Virus record (IMG/VR): IMGVR_UViG_3300006108_000010
Coordinates: 1 to 64,000 of that record
Reading direction: 5' to 3' (one strand)
DNA: 64,000 nt
From: a virus
Positions 45,908 through 53,953 of this stretch are shown one piece after another (the first letter of the stretch is position 1; each line of letters begins with the position of its first letter). The notes below the pieces were generated by a model. It saw only the letters and a list, made by a program, of their open reading frames with translations, searched no databases and had not been told where the DNA came from. The translations under genes were made by a program, and so were the position numbers.

Positions 45908-46648
45908 ATGACCACTACACCTTCTACTCCTGCGCCCAAGTTGGATAATTTGGGAGTCACCTTAAATTCTTTTCCTTCTTCGGTTGACTATACTGTTGGT
46001 ATGCCTTCTGATTTAGGCGTTATGCTTAATGATCGTTTGGGGGATTGCACCTGTGCTGCTTTCTTTCATGCCATTCAGGTTTGGACATTTAACTGTGGCA
46101 ATATGGTAACCTATTCTGATAATGACGTAAAGCTTCTCTATGAAAAGGCAGATGGTTATGTTGATGGCGATAGTAGTACTGATCAAGGGGGAAATGAAAA
46201 TCATGTCTTGGATTATCTTTTAAGTCAGGGGGCAACTACAAGTGATGGTAAAGTTCAAAAGATTGCTGCCTTTGTTCAGTTAAACGAGCAGAATCATGAT
46301 CACATTAAAAGTGCAGTCTATGATTGTGGTGTAGTCTATTTGGGTTTCTCTGTGCCTTCTTACATCTTACCTCCTGATGGAGATGCTCCTCCTGTGTGGG
46401 ATATTAATCCTTCTTGGGATAAACAATATGAGGGTGGTCATGCCGTTATTATTGCAGGATATGATGACAATGGTGTTAAGGTTATCTCTTGGGGGAAATA
46501 TTACACTATGACATGGAATTTCTGGGATGCTTTTGTAGACCAAGCATTTGCCATGACTTCCCCAGATTGGATCAATGCAAAGGGAGTTAATCCTCTTGGG
46601 TTAAGTCTCGATCAGCTTGATTCTCTCATGCAGACATTTAAAAATTAA
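45908..46648 (+). CDS. Papain-like (C1) cysteine peptidase-like protein (246 aa)
   Basis: RLGDCTCAAFFHAIQVW (about residues 43-59) has the catalytic-Cys helix. GGHAVIIAGYDDNGVKVISW (about 175-194) has the His in the papain context. GKYYTMTWNFWDAFV follows, where W-N-F-W is near the Asn of papain. There is no signal peptide. It resembles bacterial and phage C1-like proteins of unknown target. Confidence 0.75.
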   Translation: MTTTPSTPAPKLDNLGVTLNSFPSSVDYTVGMPSDLGVMLNDRLGDCTCAAFFHAIQVWTFNCGNMVTYSDNDVKLLYEKADGYVDGDSSTDQGGNENHVLDYLLSQGATTSDGKVQKIAAFVQLNEQNHDHIKSAVYDCGVVYLGFSVPSYILPPDGDAPPVWDINPSWDKQYEGGHAVIIAGYDDNGVKVISWGKYYTMTWNFWDAFVDQAFAMTSPDWINAKGVNPLGLSLDQLDSLMQTFKN

Positions 46649-46655
46649 ATAAAAT

Positions 46656-46684
46656 TTGACATCTCTTTGGTTTGCCTCTACTAT
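46656..46684 (+). promoter_or_regulatory. Thioredoxin promoter, near-leaderless
   Basis: TTGACA, 17-bp spacer, TACTAT. The -10 box ends 9 nt before the thioredoxin ATG at 46694. Confidence 0.75.
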
Positions 46685-46693
46685 TAGAGAGAT

Positions 46694-46999
46694 ATGACAA
46701 ACCTAAATGACAGTGACATTGAAGAAATCATCAACAAATTTGATACAATCATCGTAGATTTCTGGGCTGCGTGGTGCGGTCCGTGCAAAATGCTCGCCCC
46801 TCTTCTGGACGAGATCGACAAGGACGAATCTATTAACGTTAAGGTTGCTAAAATTGATATTGATTCTAATCCTTCCTCTGCCACAAAATATAGTATTCAA
46901 AAGCTTCCCACGCTTGTTCTCTTTAAAAACGGTGTGGAAGTAAGTCGCCTCTTTGGTATCCAGAGTAAGCAAACCATCCTTAACCTCATTAATTCCTAA
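46694..46999 (+). CDS. Thioredoxin (101 aa)
   Basis: WAAWCGPCKMLAPLLDEI (residues about 24-41) is the classic thioredoxin active site. KLPTLVLFKNG supplies the cis-Pro, and the fold is complete and single-domain. Phage thioredoxins can support ribonucleotide reduction or DNA polymerase, but neither gene is in view. It heads a rightward operon of small proteins. Confidence 0.93.
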   Translation: MTNLNDSDIEEIINKFDTIIVDFWAAWCGPCKMLAPLLDEIDKDESINVKVAKIDIDSNPSSATKYSIQKLPTLVLFKNGVEVSRLFGIQSKQTILNLINS

Positions 47000-47002
47000 A
47001 AC

Positions 47003-47299
47003 ATGGAAGAAGAAAACCAGAACTATGTGCATCTTATGGAAATAAGTGCAGAGATAGTCGATGCCCAAAAGGGGATGCTCAAGTTCAGAATGTATCCTTC
47101 CGATATGTTTCTTGCCTACGCTGAGCACATGCAACCCGATACCCTTGCAACTATTCTTGGCGTTCTTGCCCAAGTTGTCATTGACAGAAGAGAAGAAAAG
47201 GATCAGATAAAATTTGTCAAAAGCTTTTTGAAACACTTTAAAAAGAACCTAGACGAGACAATGATTTATGACACCCACAAAATTAACACAGAAGATTGA
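47003..47299 (+). CDS. Hypothetical protein (98 aa)
   Basis: MEEENQNYVHLMEISAEIVD leads a helical protein with AEHMQPDTLATILGVLAQVV. It follows thioredoxin by 3 nt. The function is unknown. Confidence 0.68.
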   Translation: MEEENQNYVHLMEISAEIVDAQKGMLKFRMYPSDMFLAYAEHMQPDTLATILGVLAQVVIDRREEKDQIKFVKSFLKHFKKNLDETMIYDTHKINTED

Positions 47300-47468
47300 A
47301 CATGCCAGTGCAGTAGATATCCGTAACGACAATTGCTCAAAGCAAGACTTGCTGTGGTATCAAAACTATAGAAGAGAAGTTCTCAAACTCCCAAAGGAAA
47401 GAAAACCCTTTAAAAAGAAGTTGACACGCAAAAATAAATCTGTTAAGGTAAGAACCTATGAAAATTAA
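47268..47468 (+). CDS. Small basic protein (66 aa)
   Basis: MTPTKLTQKIEHASAVDIRN and a Lys-rich tail (LPKERKPFKKKLTRKNKSVK) form a basic peptide overlapping its neighbour by 32 nt. It is likely nucleic-acid interacting, but no motif shows this. Confidence 0.6.
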   Translation: MTPTKLTQKIEHASAVDIRNDNCSKQDLLWYQNYRREVLKLPKERKPFKKKLTRKNKSVKVRTYEN

Positions 47469-47955
47469 AACAACATTGGTAACACTCCTCACTGTGACTG
47501 CTCTTGCAACCAATTCCCAAGCATGGACTGCTTCTGGTAGTCATGGTGGCTATGCATCAGGCGGTGGAGGCTCTTATAGTGTAACAACGCCTCGTGGTAA
47601 TACCTACTCTGGAAGCTACAATGGTGGCTTTTACAATCGAGGCTATGCAGGAAGTGCATGCGCCTATAACAGAGCCTACGTCAGAGCCTACAATGCAGGA
47701 TACGCAAGTGGATACTGTGGGGGCGGAGGCTACTACAGGGGTGGATATTGCGGCGGAGGTTACTATGGTGGCGGTTACTACGGTGGAGGCTATTGTGGCG
47801 GAGGATGGTGCGGTACGGCAATTCCCAATGGTTTGGGATGGGCATTGTTTGGTATTGCCTCTGTACTAACTCTTGGTCTCATCTCGGCTCCTCCTGTTGC
47901 AGTTGCTCCTCCTCCAACTGTTTACACTCCTGCACCCAATGCCCTGCCCTATTAA
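47458..47955 (+). CDS. Secreted Gly/Tyr-rich protein (165 aa)
   Basis: A signal peptide (MKIKTTLVTLLTVTALATNS, cut after SQA) precedes repeats of GGGYYRGG/CGGGYYGGG (residues about 88-118), then a hydrophobic helix (LGWALFGIASVLTLGLISAP) and a Pro-rich tail. The composition resembles bacterial Gly-rich envelope proteins and suggests cell-surface or virion exposure. It recalls the poly-T-disrupted gene at 4.8 kb only in composition. Confidence 0.75.
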   Translation: MKIKTTLVTLLTVTALATNSQAWTASGSHGGYASGGGGSYSVTTPRGNTYSGSYNGGFYNRGYAGSACAYNRAYVRAYNAGYASGYCGGGGYYRGGYCGGGYYGGGYYGGGYCGGGWCGTAIPNGLGWALFGIASVLTLGLISAPPVAVAPPPTVYTPAPNALPY

Positions 47956-47971
47956 GACTATTGGTTCATTC

Positions 47972-48145
47972 ATGAAAACAGCACTCATTATATCTACTCT
48001 TAATTTGTTCTCCATTACCTGTGCTCTGATTGCAGGATACATGGCAATTCATGGTATAACAGGTTGGGGATGGTTCTTGATCTCTGCCGTTCTGTCTCAT
48101 TGCTCTATTTCAGGAGTAAAAGAAGATAAGAAGAACGATGAGTAG
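47972..48145 (+). CDS. Small membrane protein (57 aa)
   Basis: The ATG at 47972 opens MKTALIISTLNLFSITCALI, with two hydrophobic helices and a polar tail (VKEDKKNDE). A longer frame would overlap the Gly-rich gene. The function is unknown. Confidence 0.6.
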   Translation: MKTALIISTLNLFSITCALIAGYMAIHGITGWGWFLISAVLSHCSISGVKEDKKNDE

Positions 48146-48470
48146 TCATCATAAATGTCCATTCTGTAGAAGCGTTCTGGTAAGTGGAACTGCTGAAGGT
48201 ACTCTTGATGGATCTAATCCTATCACATGGGATTGTGGAACCAATGTCAAAAGTAATGTTGTGCTTCCATCGGACGAATGTAAGGAAAGAATCAATAAGA
48301 GACTAGAAGTAAAGCAAACCAATGTGAGCGAATATGTCTCTATGATGAAGGCTATTGATCCCTTGCTTCCTGAAAGAGTTGTTGTCATGAAAGAGAAGAC
48401 AATCAACTTTGAATGCAAGGAAGACTTTAAACCAAAGGTAATGGAATTAATGAAGAAACTTGGAATTTAA
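48138..48470 (+). CDS. Putative zinc-ribbon protein (110 aa)
   Basis: CPFCRSVLVSGTAEGTLDGS then WDCG and ECKERINKRLE give a CxxC plus C-x-G... pattern of a zinc ribbon. A basic helical C-terminus follows. Its start overlaps the membrane-protein gene. The role is unknown. Confidence 0.65.
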   Translation: MSSHHKCPFCRSVLVSGTAEGTLDGSNPITWDCGTNVKSNVVLPSDECKERINKRLEVKQTNVSEYVSMMKAIDPLLPERVVVMKEKTINFECKEDFKPKVMELMKKLGI

Positions 48471-48472
48471 GG

Positions 48473-48501
48473 TTGACTTCATATTCAAAATACCCTATAC
48501 T
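48473..48501 (+). promoter_or_regulatory. Sigma70-like promoter
   Basis: TTGACT, 17-bp spacer, TATACT. The -10 box ends 12 nt before the ATG at 48514. Confidence 0.7.
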
Positions 48502-48513
48502 GTATAAACAATT

Positions 48514-48861
48514 ATGAGAGACATATTCACCGCATTCCTATCGTTCCTCACAATCATTGTAATCGTGCTTGGTTTAAGCTGGGTTTTTACAGGAAACGAT
48601 TTCTTCCTGTACAAATACTTTGCTCCAAAGCAGGAAGCAGTTCGTCGTCAAGTCTTTGAGCAATCCAAGGCATATAACCAAGGAATGATTCAAGAACTCC
48701 AGAACATGCAGTTTCAGTATCTACAGACTGATAAGGATCATCAGGCGGCACTTGCAGGTATCATTCTCCATCGTGCCGCTGATTATGATATTGACAAACT
48801 GCCTCCTGATCTGTATAGTTTTATCCAGACGCTTAAGAATAACCAAACCCACAAATACTAA
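48514..48861 (+). CDS. Membrane-anchored protein (115 aa)
   Basis: MRDIFTAFLSFLTIIVIVLG is an N-terminal membrane anchor, followed by a helical, Gln-rich external or cytoplasmic domain (QEAVRRQVFEQSKAYNQGMI). MRDIFT resembles the shared N-terminal peptide only at its first residues, so I do not count it. The function is unknown. Confidence 0.68.
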   Translation: MRDIFTAFLSFLTIIVIVLGLSWVFTGNDFFLYKYFAPKQEAVRRQVFEQSKAYNQGMIQELQNMQFQYLQTDKDHQAALAGIILHRAADYDIDKLPPDLYSFIQTLKNNQTHKY

Positions 48862-49106
48862 TGAATATAAAATCAACAAAAATAGAAGACAATAACATAA
48901 ACACATTGGAATTTCCAACTTTGATGGTCAATGATGAGGGAATGGTTATTTTAGCAACAAATACAGGTCATGGTGGTCTTGGTTATACTGGCACATTGTT
49001 ATACAGTAAATTTCCAAATGAAATTGGAATGCATCTAGACAAGTGGAGTAGTCAATTCAAACCATATTATGGTAAAGTAACACTAGAAAAGCACCTTTCA
49101 GCATAA
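48861..49106 (+). CDS. Hypothetical protein (81 aa)
   Basis: MNIKSTKIEDNNINTLEFPT is followed by a beta-rich Gly stretch (ILATNTGHGGLGYTGTLLYS). It overlaps the upstream stop by one base. No family is recognised. Confidence 0.65.
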   Translation: MNIKSTKIEDNNINTLEFPTLMVNDEGMVILATNTGHGGLGYTGTLLYSKFPNEIGMHLDKWSSQFKPYYGKVTLEKHLSA

Positions 49107-49124
49107 AAACAAAATAAAACAAAC

Positions 49125-49643
49125 ATGAAAAACAAACTAATCCTAATTATTGCCACAGTAGCAACAATTGCAATCACTGGTTGTGATACTACCATACGTA
49201 CAACGAGTGATCAGGTTCAGAATCGTAGACAAGAAGAAATCCTAAAAGAATGTGCATCTGAAGTTGGTATGCCAGCAATCAAGAACTTTCGTGAGAAGAA
49301 ACTTCTCAAGGATATTCTTGAGATGCGAGATCAGGATGGTCTTACTACCTATACCTATATCGTAGCAGAGAATACTGGTAAGCTTATCTTCCTTGGGGAG
49401 TCGATTGGTTATGGTATTCCTTATGCCACCCAATATACTAGTCCAATGAGACCAGCAAAGTCTTATGAAACATATGAACAGGGTAATGTAACTATTCCAC
49501 AGGCTGATCCCAATGGTTTGTATTCCCCTGCAAGCTGTGATGGTACTTGGGTTCTTCTAAAAGATCCTAATAGTAATAACGTGAAGCCAGTTTATATCGA
49601 ACCTCGCATTATTGTAAGCCCCTTTAAACTTCAGAATAACTAA
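49125..49643 (+). CDS. Putative lipoprotein (172 aa)
   Basis: MKNKLILIIATVATIAITGC ends in the lipobox ITGC at residue 20, followed by a polar globular region (residues about 40-165). It is similar in architecture, not sequence, to other lipoproteins here. The function is unknown. Confidence 0.75.
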   Translation: MKNKLILIIATVATIAITGCDTTIRTTSDQVQNRRQEEILKECASEVGMPAIKNFREKKLLKDILEMRDQDGLTTYTYIVAENTGKLIFLGESIGYGIPYATQYTSPMRPAKSYETYEQGNVTIPQADPNGLYSPASCDGTWVLLKDPNSNNVKPVYIEPRIIVSPFKLQNN

Positions 49644-49648
49644 AATTT

Positions 49649-50005
49649 ATGAGCAAAAAACTAGTAACAATAATCGACAAGGAAAATTCAATGTACGTTG
49701 GAGAGCTTGTCGCAGATAGAACCGATCACCTCGTGATCAAAAACCCAGTAGGCATCGCCTACCCAAGAGACAAGGATGGTAACGTCAGTATTGCAGTAGT
49801 CCCTGTAATGTATGATGGTTTCCTGAGTCAGAAGGCAATCAAGGAAGGAGTTCATTTTAACTTCTACACGACGAGCCTAAAGTGGTATGGTGAGTATATT
49901 GAATTTCATCCTCAGTTCATTCAAAAGTATGAGGATATCTTTAAGCACACGCCAGCTGTTGCAACTCCTAATATCATTGAACAGGAAACTCCAGCAGCTA
50001 ATTGA
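49649..50005 (+). CDS. Hypothetical protein (118 aa)
   Basis: MSKKLVTIIDKENSMYVGEL and DRTDHLVIKNPVGIAYPRDK give a beta-rich fold, possibly a small barrel. An acidic tail ends the protein. The function is unknown. Confidence 0.68.
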   Translation: MSKKLVTIIDKENSMYVGELVADRTDHLVIKNPVGIAYPRDKDGNVSIAVVPVMYDGFLSQKAIKEGVHFNFYTTSLKWYGEYIEFHPQFIQKYEDIFKHTPAVATPNIIEQETPAAN

Positions 50006-50030
50006 ATGCATCGCTGATGATGCATTGAAG

Positions 50031-50231
50031 ATGGATGGTTATGATGACTGTATCGTTGGTGTAGTCGAAAGACTCCGTCAGCCTAACCATCTCATCTACG
50101 ATGTCGATAAGGTTCTAAAGAAACTTATGAAACAGGGTATGACCAGCCATGAAGCACAGGAATGGTACGAATTTAATATGGTTGGAGCATACGTAGGAGA
50201 AACAACCCCTAGCTTTTTATACAAGCCGTAG
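50031..50231 (+). CDS. Conserved phage protein (66 aa)
   Basis: MDGYDDCIVGVVERLRQPNH and WYEFNMVGAYVGETTPSFLY match a small phage protein pattern (ALKMDGYDDCIVGVVER...EFN-x-GA-x-GETTP). The conserved homology extends upstream of this ATG (LIECIADDALK), so a non-ATG start is likely. Confidence 0.6.
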   Translation: MDGYDDCIVGVVERLRQPNHLIYDVDKVLKKLMKQGMTSHEAQEWYEFNMVGAYVGETTPSFLYKP

Positions 50232-50232
50232 T

Positions 50233-50409
50233 ATGGAAGACAAATACGGAAAGACAGAACATCATTACCTTGTGAAAGGTGAATGGGTTCCTGCTTCTAA
50301 AACAGAATTCATAGACATATCAGAAGACCTATTCGGTTACGATGTCTATGAATTTAAATACAATGGGAAAGTTTACACTTCCCATGCAGTGATGCGCTAC
50401 TCTTCTTAG
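50233..50409 (+). CDS. Small hypothetical protein (58 aa)
   Basis: The ATG at 50233 gives MEDKYGKTEHHYLVKGEWVP, a polar beta-rich protein ending HAVMRYSS. It converges on the next leftward gene by 4 nt. No family is recognised. Confidence 0.6.
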   Translation: MEDKYGKTEHHYLVKGEWVPASKTEFIDISEDLFGYDVYEFKYNGKVYTSHAVMRYSS

Positions 50410-50729
50410 AGTTCTTCGTCGTAATCTTTAGCAGCATCGGCATCAGCCATTGGACTTAAAAAGTCACTGGAATTAGCCTCTTCCTCTGCTTCGCCACCTA
50501 AACCGAACTCTGCTAAGATTGCATCAATAGCATCTTCGGAAGCAGGAAGATTATGTTGTCTGAAAATATCTGCGAGAGCTTCCTTCTTGTCATGATCACC
50601 GGAAACACTATATGAGGTTGGTGCTTCGTCAGGAGTCTCATCGGTTTCGTTTGGAGTCGCTCCAAAATTCTCTCTAAGAAGAATTTTGCTGTAGATTGAT
50701 TCTAAACTTTTTTGGTCTTTATTTGCCAT
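50406..50729 (-). CDS. Acidic protein with shared N-terminal peptide (107 aa)
   Basis: MANKDQKSLESIYSKILLRE fits the shared peptide, with an L-R-E site following. The body is acidic and helical, ending DADAAKDYDEEL. A TAAATAT box is 7 nt before the ATG. It is probably an internal or scaffold-type head protein. Confidence 0.7.
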   Translation of the reverse strand: MANKDQKSLESIYSKILLRENFGATPNETDETPDEAPTSYSVSGDHDKKEALADIFRQHNLPASEDAIDAILAEFGLGGEAEEEANSSDFLSPMADADAAKDYDEEL

Positions 50730-50736
50730 AGTATTT

Positions 50737-50743
50737 ATATTTA
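50737..50743 (-). promoter_or_regulatory. TAAATAT box
   Basis: The box is 7 nt before the ATG of the acidic 107-aa protein. Confidence 0.5.
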
Positions 50744-50915
50744 CTCAACTAAAGTGCCATATTAAAGATATTTTTTTATTTTTCTCTGTAGAAATTTAAA
50801 AAATAATAAATTTTTAGCGTTTTTTTGGGAAACCCCCCCATTTTTTCCCACTTTTTCCCACTTTTTTTGGGTATTTTCTGGTATTTATTCGGGTATTTTT
50901 TAGATAAATATAAGC

Positions 50916-51080
50916 GTGACCGATAGATTATTTGAATATTTCTTTGAATACAAACATCACAATCACGTTAAAATGTTACGAATTGTGGCTCACCATAGCT
51001 CTATCGCCAAAGAAAAATTAAGGGAAACTTACCCTGATGGTGAATTAATTTTATTGGAATTGCGCCCCTTGGATTATTAA
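50916..51080 (+). CDS. Small hypothetical protein, GTG start (54 aa)
   Basis: A GTG at 50916, 4 nt after GATAAATAT, opens MTDRLFEYFFEYKHHNHVKM and ends ELILLELRPLDY. It converges on the ABC-ATPase gene. The upstream 170 bp is homopolymer-rich (GGGGG-type, T and A tracts) without coding sense. Confidence 0.5.
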   Translation: MTDRLFEYFFEYKHHNHVKMLRIVAHHSSIAKEKLRETYPDGELILLELRPLDY

Positions 51081-52141
51081 CCAATGTATTCATGAGAGAA
51101 ACATTCTCTCCTTGGATCGATCACATAATTGTTGTAGGTGGGAATTCCCTTTGCCCTTCTCTTTTCGTAATCTTTTCTTCTGACTCTATTCTTACTGGTT
51201 GGTTTCCATTTAGAGGAAAGCATCCTATATGAACCCATTCTTGGATGAGCAGTACGAGAGAAATAACGATAACCATTGTCGATAAACATCTGGGCAATGG
51301 CATCGCTAAAACGCACACCGATACCTAAACCTTGATAGTCAGGCATGACAACGGTTCTATGTCCTCTCCATGCATTCTTTATTGATCCGCTTGGCATTGT
51401 GATAGCCGCTCCGAAAACTATAGGTTCATTATTCCATGTACCAAGAAAACATCTTGAAGCATTGTTTAGGTCGCCACTTAGATAGTGATGCTTTTTGAAA
51501 ATTTGCCAGTATTCTTTAGAGCAAGGCTGGATGTCGATTGTAATATTTGGTCTTGGACAAAGTAACCCCCTTGGCTTACAGGACTCGTCAAGAGTATCGT
51601 AAACCCAATCAGGTTGCAACCATTCGATAATGTCTCTGTGACAAGTAGCGAATACCACCCCCTTCATGTCTTGTTGGCGAATATATCTTTGAATGGCAAC
51701 TGATGCACTCTTGGCAACAGTTCGATCCACAACGCTGGTAAACTCATCAAAGCTTGTATTGCTATTAAGCATACGAGCTATCCTTGCCCTAAATTGCTCC
51801 CCATTACTCAATACATGGTAAGGTTTGCACCAAGAAGGTACAGAATTTAATCCTGTGCTTGATAGTCTTTCTATTGCTTGTTCTCCCATTTGGGATACGA
51901 TTGCCTTATTAGGATTCCATTCCAACTCTTCGGTAATTCCAAAATGCTGCTTTAAAAGCTGAGTCTTACCACTACCAGAAGCTCCTACAATTAATCCTAT
52001 ATTCCAAGAGTCATCTCTCTTTGGTGCATCGAACTTCGGTAGAGTAAATTCACTCGTGCCATTAAAAGTATAATCAAATGGTTTGCATGCTTCAAGCAAT
52101 GCATCGTCTATGTCAACACAAACTGATAAGACTTTCTCCAT
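51077..52141 (-). CDS. ABC-type ATPase fused to GNAT acyltransferase (354 aa)
   Basis: N-terminal: Walker A GASGSGKTQ (about residues 52-60), signature LSNGEQFRARIAR and Walker B-like FDEFTSVVD, an SMC/ABC-type ATPase. C-terminal from about residue 200: a GNAT fold with TVVMPDYQGLGIGVRFSDAI, the acetyl-CoA loop pattern. A fused ATPase-acyltransferase suggests an energy-coupled modification of protein, tRNA or DNA. A Mom-like DNA modifier is one possibility, not shown here. The leftward transcript is separated from the next gene by 30 nt. Confidence 0.82.
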   Translation of the reverse strand: MEKVLSVCVDIDDALLEACKPFDYTFNGTSEFTLPKFDAPKRDDSWNIGLIVGASGSGKTQLLKQHFGITEELEWNPNKAIVSQMGEQAIERLSSTGLNSVPSWCKPYHVLSNGEQFRARIARMLNSNTSFDEFTSVVDRTVAKSASVAIQRYIRQQDMKGVVFATCHRDIIEWLQPDWVYDTLDESCKPRGLLCPRPNITIDIQPCSKEYWQIFKKHHYLSGDLNNASRCFLGTWNNEPIVFGAAITMPSGSIKNAWRGHRTVVMPDYQGLGIGVRFSDAIAQMFIDNGYRYFSRTAHPRMGSYRMLSSKWKPTSKNRVRRKDYEKRRAKGIPTYNNYVIDPRRECFSHEYIG

Positions 52142-52171
52142 TAATACATTATACAGATATTATAAGTCTTG

Positions 52172-52447
52172 TCAATCCTTTTTATATTTGTAACAGAAAT
52201 AAAGCATAACCATCATGTTAATGATTCCACTACAATAGTTTATGAAAACCCACATGCTAAAATAAGTTCCCAATAAATATACCATTCCAAATACATAACC
52301 AAGTAAGGTCATGTAAACCATTATCAGAGAAACATCTTGTGCTCTTTTTGTTTTATAAGTTTTATAAATTTGCGGTAGATAACATAGAAACCAAATGCTT
52401 GTCATTAGGAATCCACATGTTTCTATTATTAATCTATTAAGTGGCAC
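52172..52447 (-). CDS. PQ-loop / SemiSWEET-like membrane protein (91 aa)
   Basis: Three transmembrane helices with YLPQIYKTYKTKRAQDVSL after the first give the PQ-loop of the SWEET/SemiSWEET family. The length equals a SemiSWEET half-transporter that dimerises into a sugar pore. Finding this in a phage context is unusual. It could serve host metabolism during infection. Confidence 0.78.
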   Translation of the reverse strand: MPLNRLIIETCGFLMTSIWFLCYLPQIYKTYKTKRAQDVSLIMVYMTLLGYVFGMVYLLGTYFSMWVFINYCSGIINMMVMLYFCYKYKKD

Positions 52448-52455
52448 ATAGATAT

Positions 52456-52683
52456 TTAGTTTTCTTTTTTATAAATTTCGAATTTCAGTAGTGCGATTTG
52501 TGCTTCCTTATAAGCAATTGAATCATTCGCAAATGGATTCTCTGTTTGATACAAGTCGAGATTTTTATAAAGTTCTTCAGCACGATTAAGTAATCGAAAG
52601 TATTTTAATGCAGTTTTATCCATACTATCGGTTAATTCTTTAACAAGATCTTTCCAATAATCTCTTTCTTCTTCTACGGTCAT
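52456..52683 (-). CDS. Small coiled-coil-like protein (75 aa)
   Basis: The start at 52683 gives MTVEEERDYWKDLVKELTDS and a charged helix with heptad spacing. The start follows the previous gene's stop by 1 nt. The function is unknown. Confidence 0.62.
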   Translation of the reverse strand: MTVEEERDYWKDLVKELTDSMDKTALKYFRLLNRAEELYKNLDLYQTENPFANDSIAYKEAQIALLKFEIYKKEN

Positions 52684-52684
52684 A

Positions 52685-52987
52685 TCAATTATAATACAAG
52701 TTATGTTTACGAGCGGCAAGAAAAAACCCTTCGTCTTCCAAATATCTTTGAAGAATTAACATCTCCGATTCTATTTCTTCTATATTTTTTTCCTCTTCTT
52801 CTTTACAAATTGCACAGACTTTAAACTTATCGTAGGTTATATTTTCTATAACTATATCGTATTCAATACCTTTGAAAGTCATGTCGAAATGGAAAGGACC
52901 TTTCGGATTGGTTACGAGCTTCTTTTTCCTTCCTTGTTTCTTCTTCCACTTCTTTTCCTCAAAGTCATCATCGATGTACTCGTCCAT
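52685..52987 (-). CDS. Hypothetical protein (100 aa)
   Basis: MDEYIDDDFEEKKWKKKQGR mixes acidic and basic clusters. A CAIC pair at about residue 57 could bind metal. An AAAGTAT sequence is 4 nt before the start. No family is recognised. Confidence 0.62.
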   Translation of the reverse strand: MDEYIDDDFEEKKWKKKQGRKKKLVTNPKGPFHFDMTFKGIEYDIVIENITYDKFKVCAICKEEEEKNIEEIESEMLILQRYLEDEGFFLAARKHNLYYN

Positions 52988-53021
52988 ACTAATACTTTAG
53001 TATGGCTTTATTATAAAGCAA

Positions 53022-53249
53022 TTACTTTTTAGCCTTAACTATATCTATTTTATAGATATTTCCATCATGATATTTTGTAGTGAATGTAACCTTTGCACTT
53101 ACTATTAGATGAGTTTCTGATATTTTATCGGTTGCTTTTTTTAAAGCAGCTTGCGCCTCTTCATCATTTTTATAAAACGCAGCCCATGTTTCATGGTTGT
53201 GGTCTGGCTTCGGTGCATGGTTGTGGTCTGGTGGAAGCATCATAGTCAT
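53022..53249 (-). CDS. Hypothetical protein (75 aa)
   Basis: MTMMLPPDHNHAPKPDHNHE has a repeated DHNH segment that may bind metal. The rest is beta-rich (SAKVTFTTKYHDGNIYKIDI). TAAATAT lies 4 nt upstream. The function is unknown. Confidence 0.6.
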   Translation of the reverse strand: MTMMLPPDHNHAPKPDHNHETWAAFYKNDEEAQAALKKATDKISETHLIVSAKVTFTTKYHDGNIYKIDIVKAKK

Positions 53250-53257
53250 ACTAATAT

Positions 53258-53362
53258 TTATGGATCTTTGTTATCGCTTTTATAGGCAAAAATTAAATAA
53301 ATTATTACCGATAATGGAACCATCCATCTTATAGTTTCAATTAATACTTGTTCACTATTCAT
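53258..53362 (-). CDS. Small membrane protein (34 aa)
   Basis: The ATG at 53362 gives MNSEQVLIETIRWMVPLSVI then a hydrophobic helix and a polar tail. It sits between two genes with no room for another start. The function is unknown. Confidence 0.5.
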   Translation of the reverse strand: MNSEQVLIETIRWMVPLSVIIYLIFAYKSDNKDP

Positions 53363-53552
53363 CAGGAAATAATACATCCTTAATAAATTGGCAGAAGGAT
53401 ATGAACATTAGCTTCATATAAAGAAACTCGATATAAAGATATAGATACACTATCTCAGGAAGATGAATAGCATAGTAAAAAGTAAGCCAAAAATAAAACT
53501 GGATATCTCTCCAGATTCTAATTGTCTTAAACAGAAGTCTGTTGACTTTCAT
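53355..53552 (-). CDS. Hypothetical membrane-like protein (65 aa)
   Basis: MKVNRLLFKTIRIWRDIQFY followed by aromatic hydrophobic stretches (FWLTFYYAIHLPEIVYLYLY) suggests membrane association. It overlaps its neighbours by a few bases. No family is recognised. Confidence 0.58.
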   Translation of the reverse strand: MKVNRLLFKTIRIWRDIQFYFWLTFYYAIHLPEIVYLYLYIEFLYMKLMFISFCQFIKDVLFPDE

Positions 53553-53554
53553 TT

Positions 53555-53953
53555 CTAAACATATTTTGTATTATCCCACATGGTAAGAGATGGATCGTTA
53601 TTACCCATCTTGTATTTTGCAATCAATGATTCACTTATCTTTCCCGTAATTGGATCTTCGTAAGATTGCATAAAGTCTTCGATCTTTTCAATTATCATCT
53701 TCTTGATTTTATCATTAGTGGTATGATCCCAAGGTTTACCTTTATGCCCAAAAAATATTGTATTGTATTTGCCTTCGTTCTTTTCCCTCAAGAACTGATG
53801 TTGCTTAACGTGAATAGTCAACCATCTATTTCTAATATCTGGATTGTTTGGGAAATCATCCTCGTCAATATAGAACTCCCAATACAAAATGAGAGCAGTA
53901 ATATCTTTAACAGAGGGAAACTTATATGCTATTGATCTTTGTTGTAGTTTCAT
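53555..53953 (-). CDS. Hypothetical protein (132 aa)
   Basis: I chose MKLQQRSIAYKFPSVKDITA at 53953 because it overlaps the previous TGA. HVKQHQFLREKNEGKYNTIF and a helical end follow. No motif is recognised. Homology to phage proteins is plausible but unproven. Confidence 0.65.
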   Translation of the reverse strand: MKLQQRSIAYKFPSVKDITALILYWEFYIDEDDFPNNPDIRNRWLTIHVKQHQFLREKNEGKYNTIFFGHKGKPWDHTTNDKIKKMIIEKIEDFMQSYEDPITGKISESLIAKYKMGNNDPSLTMWDNTKYV

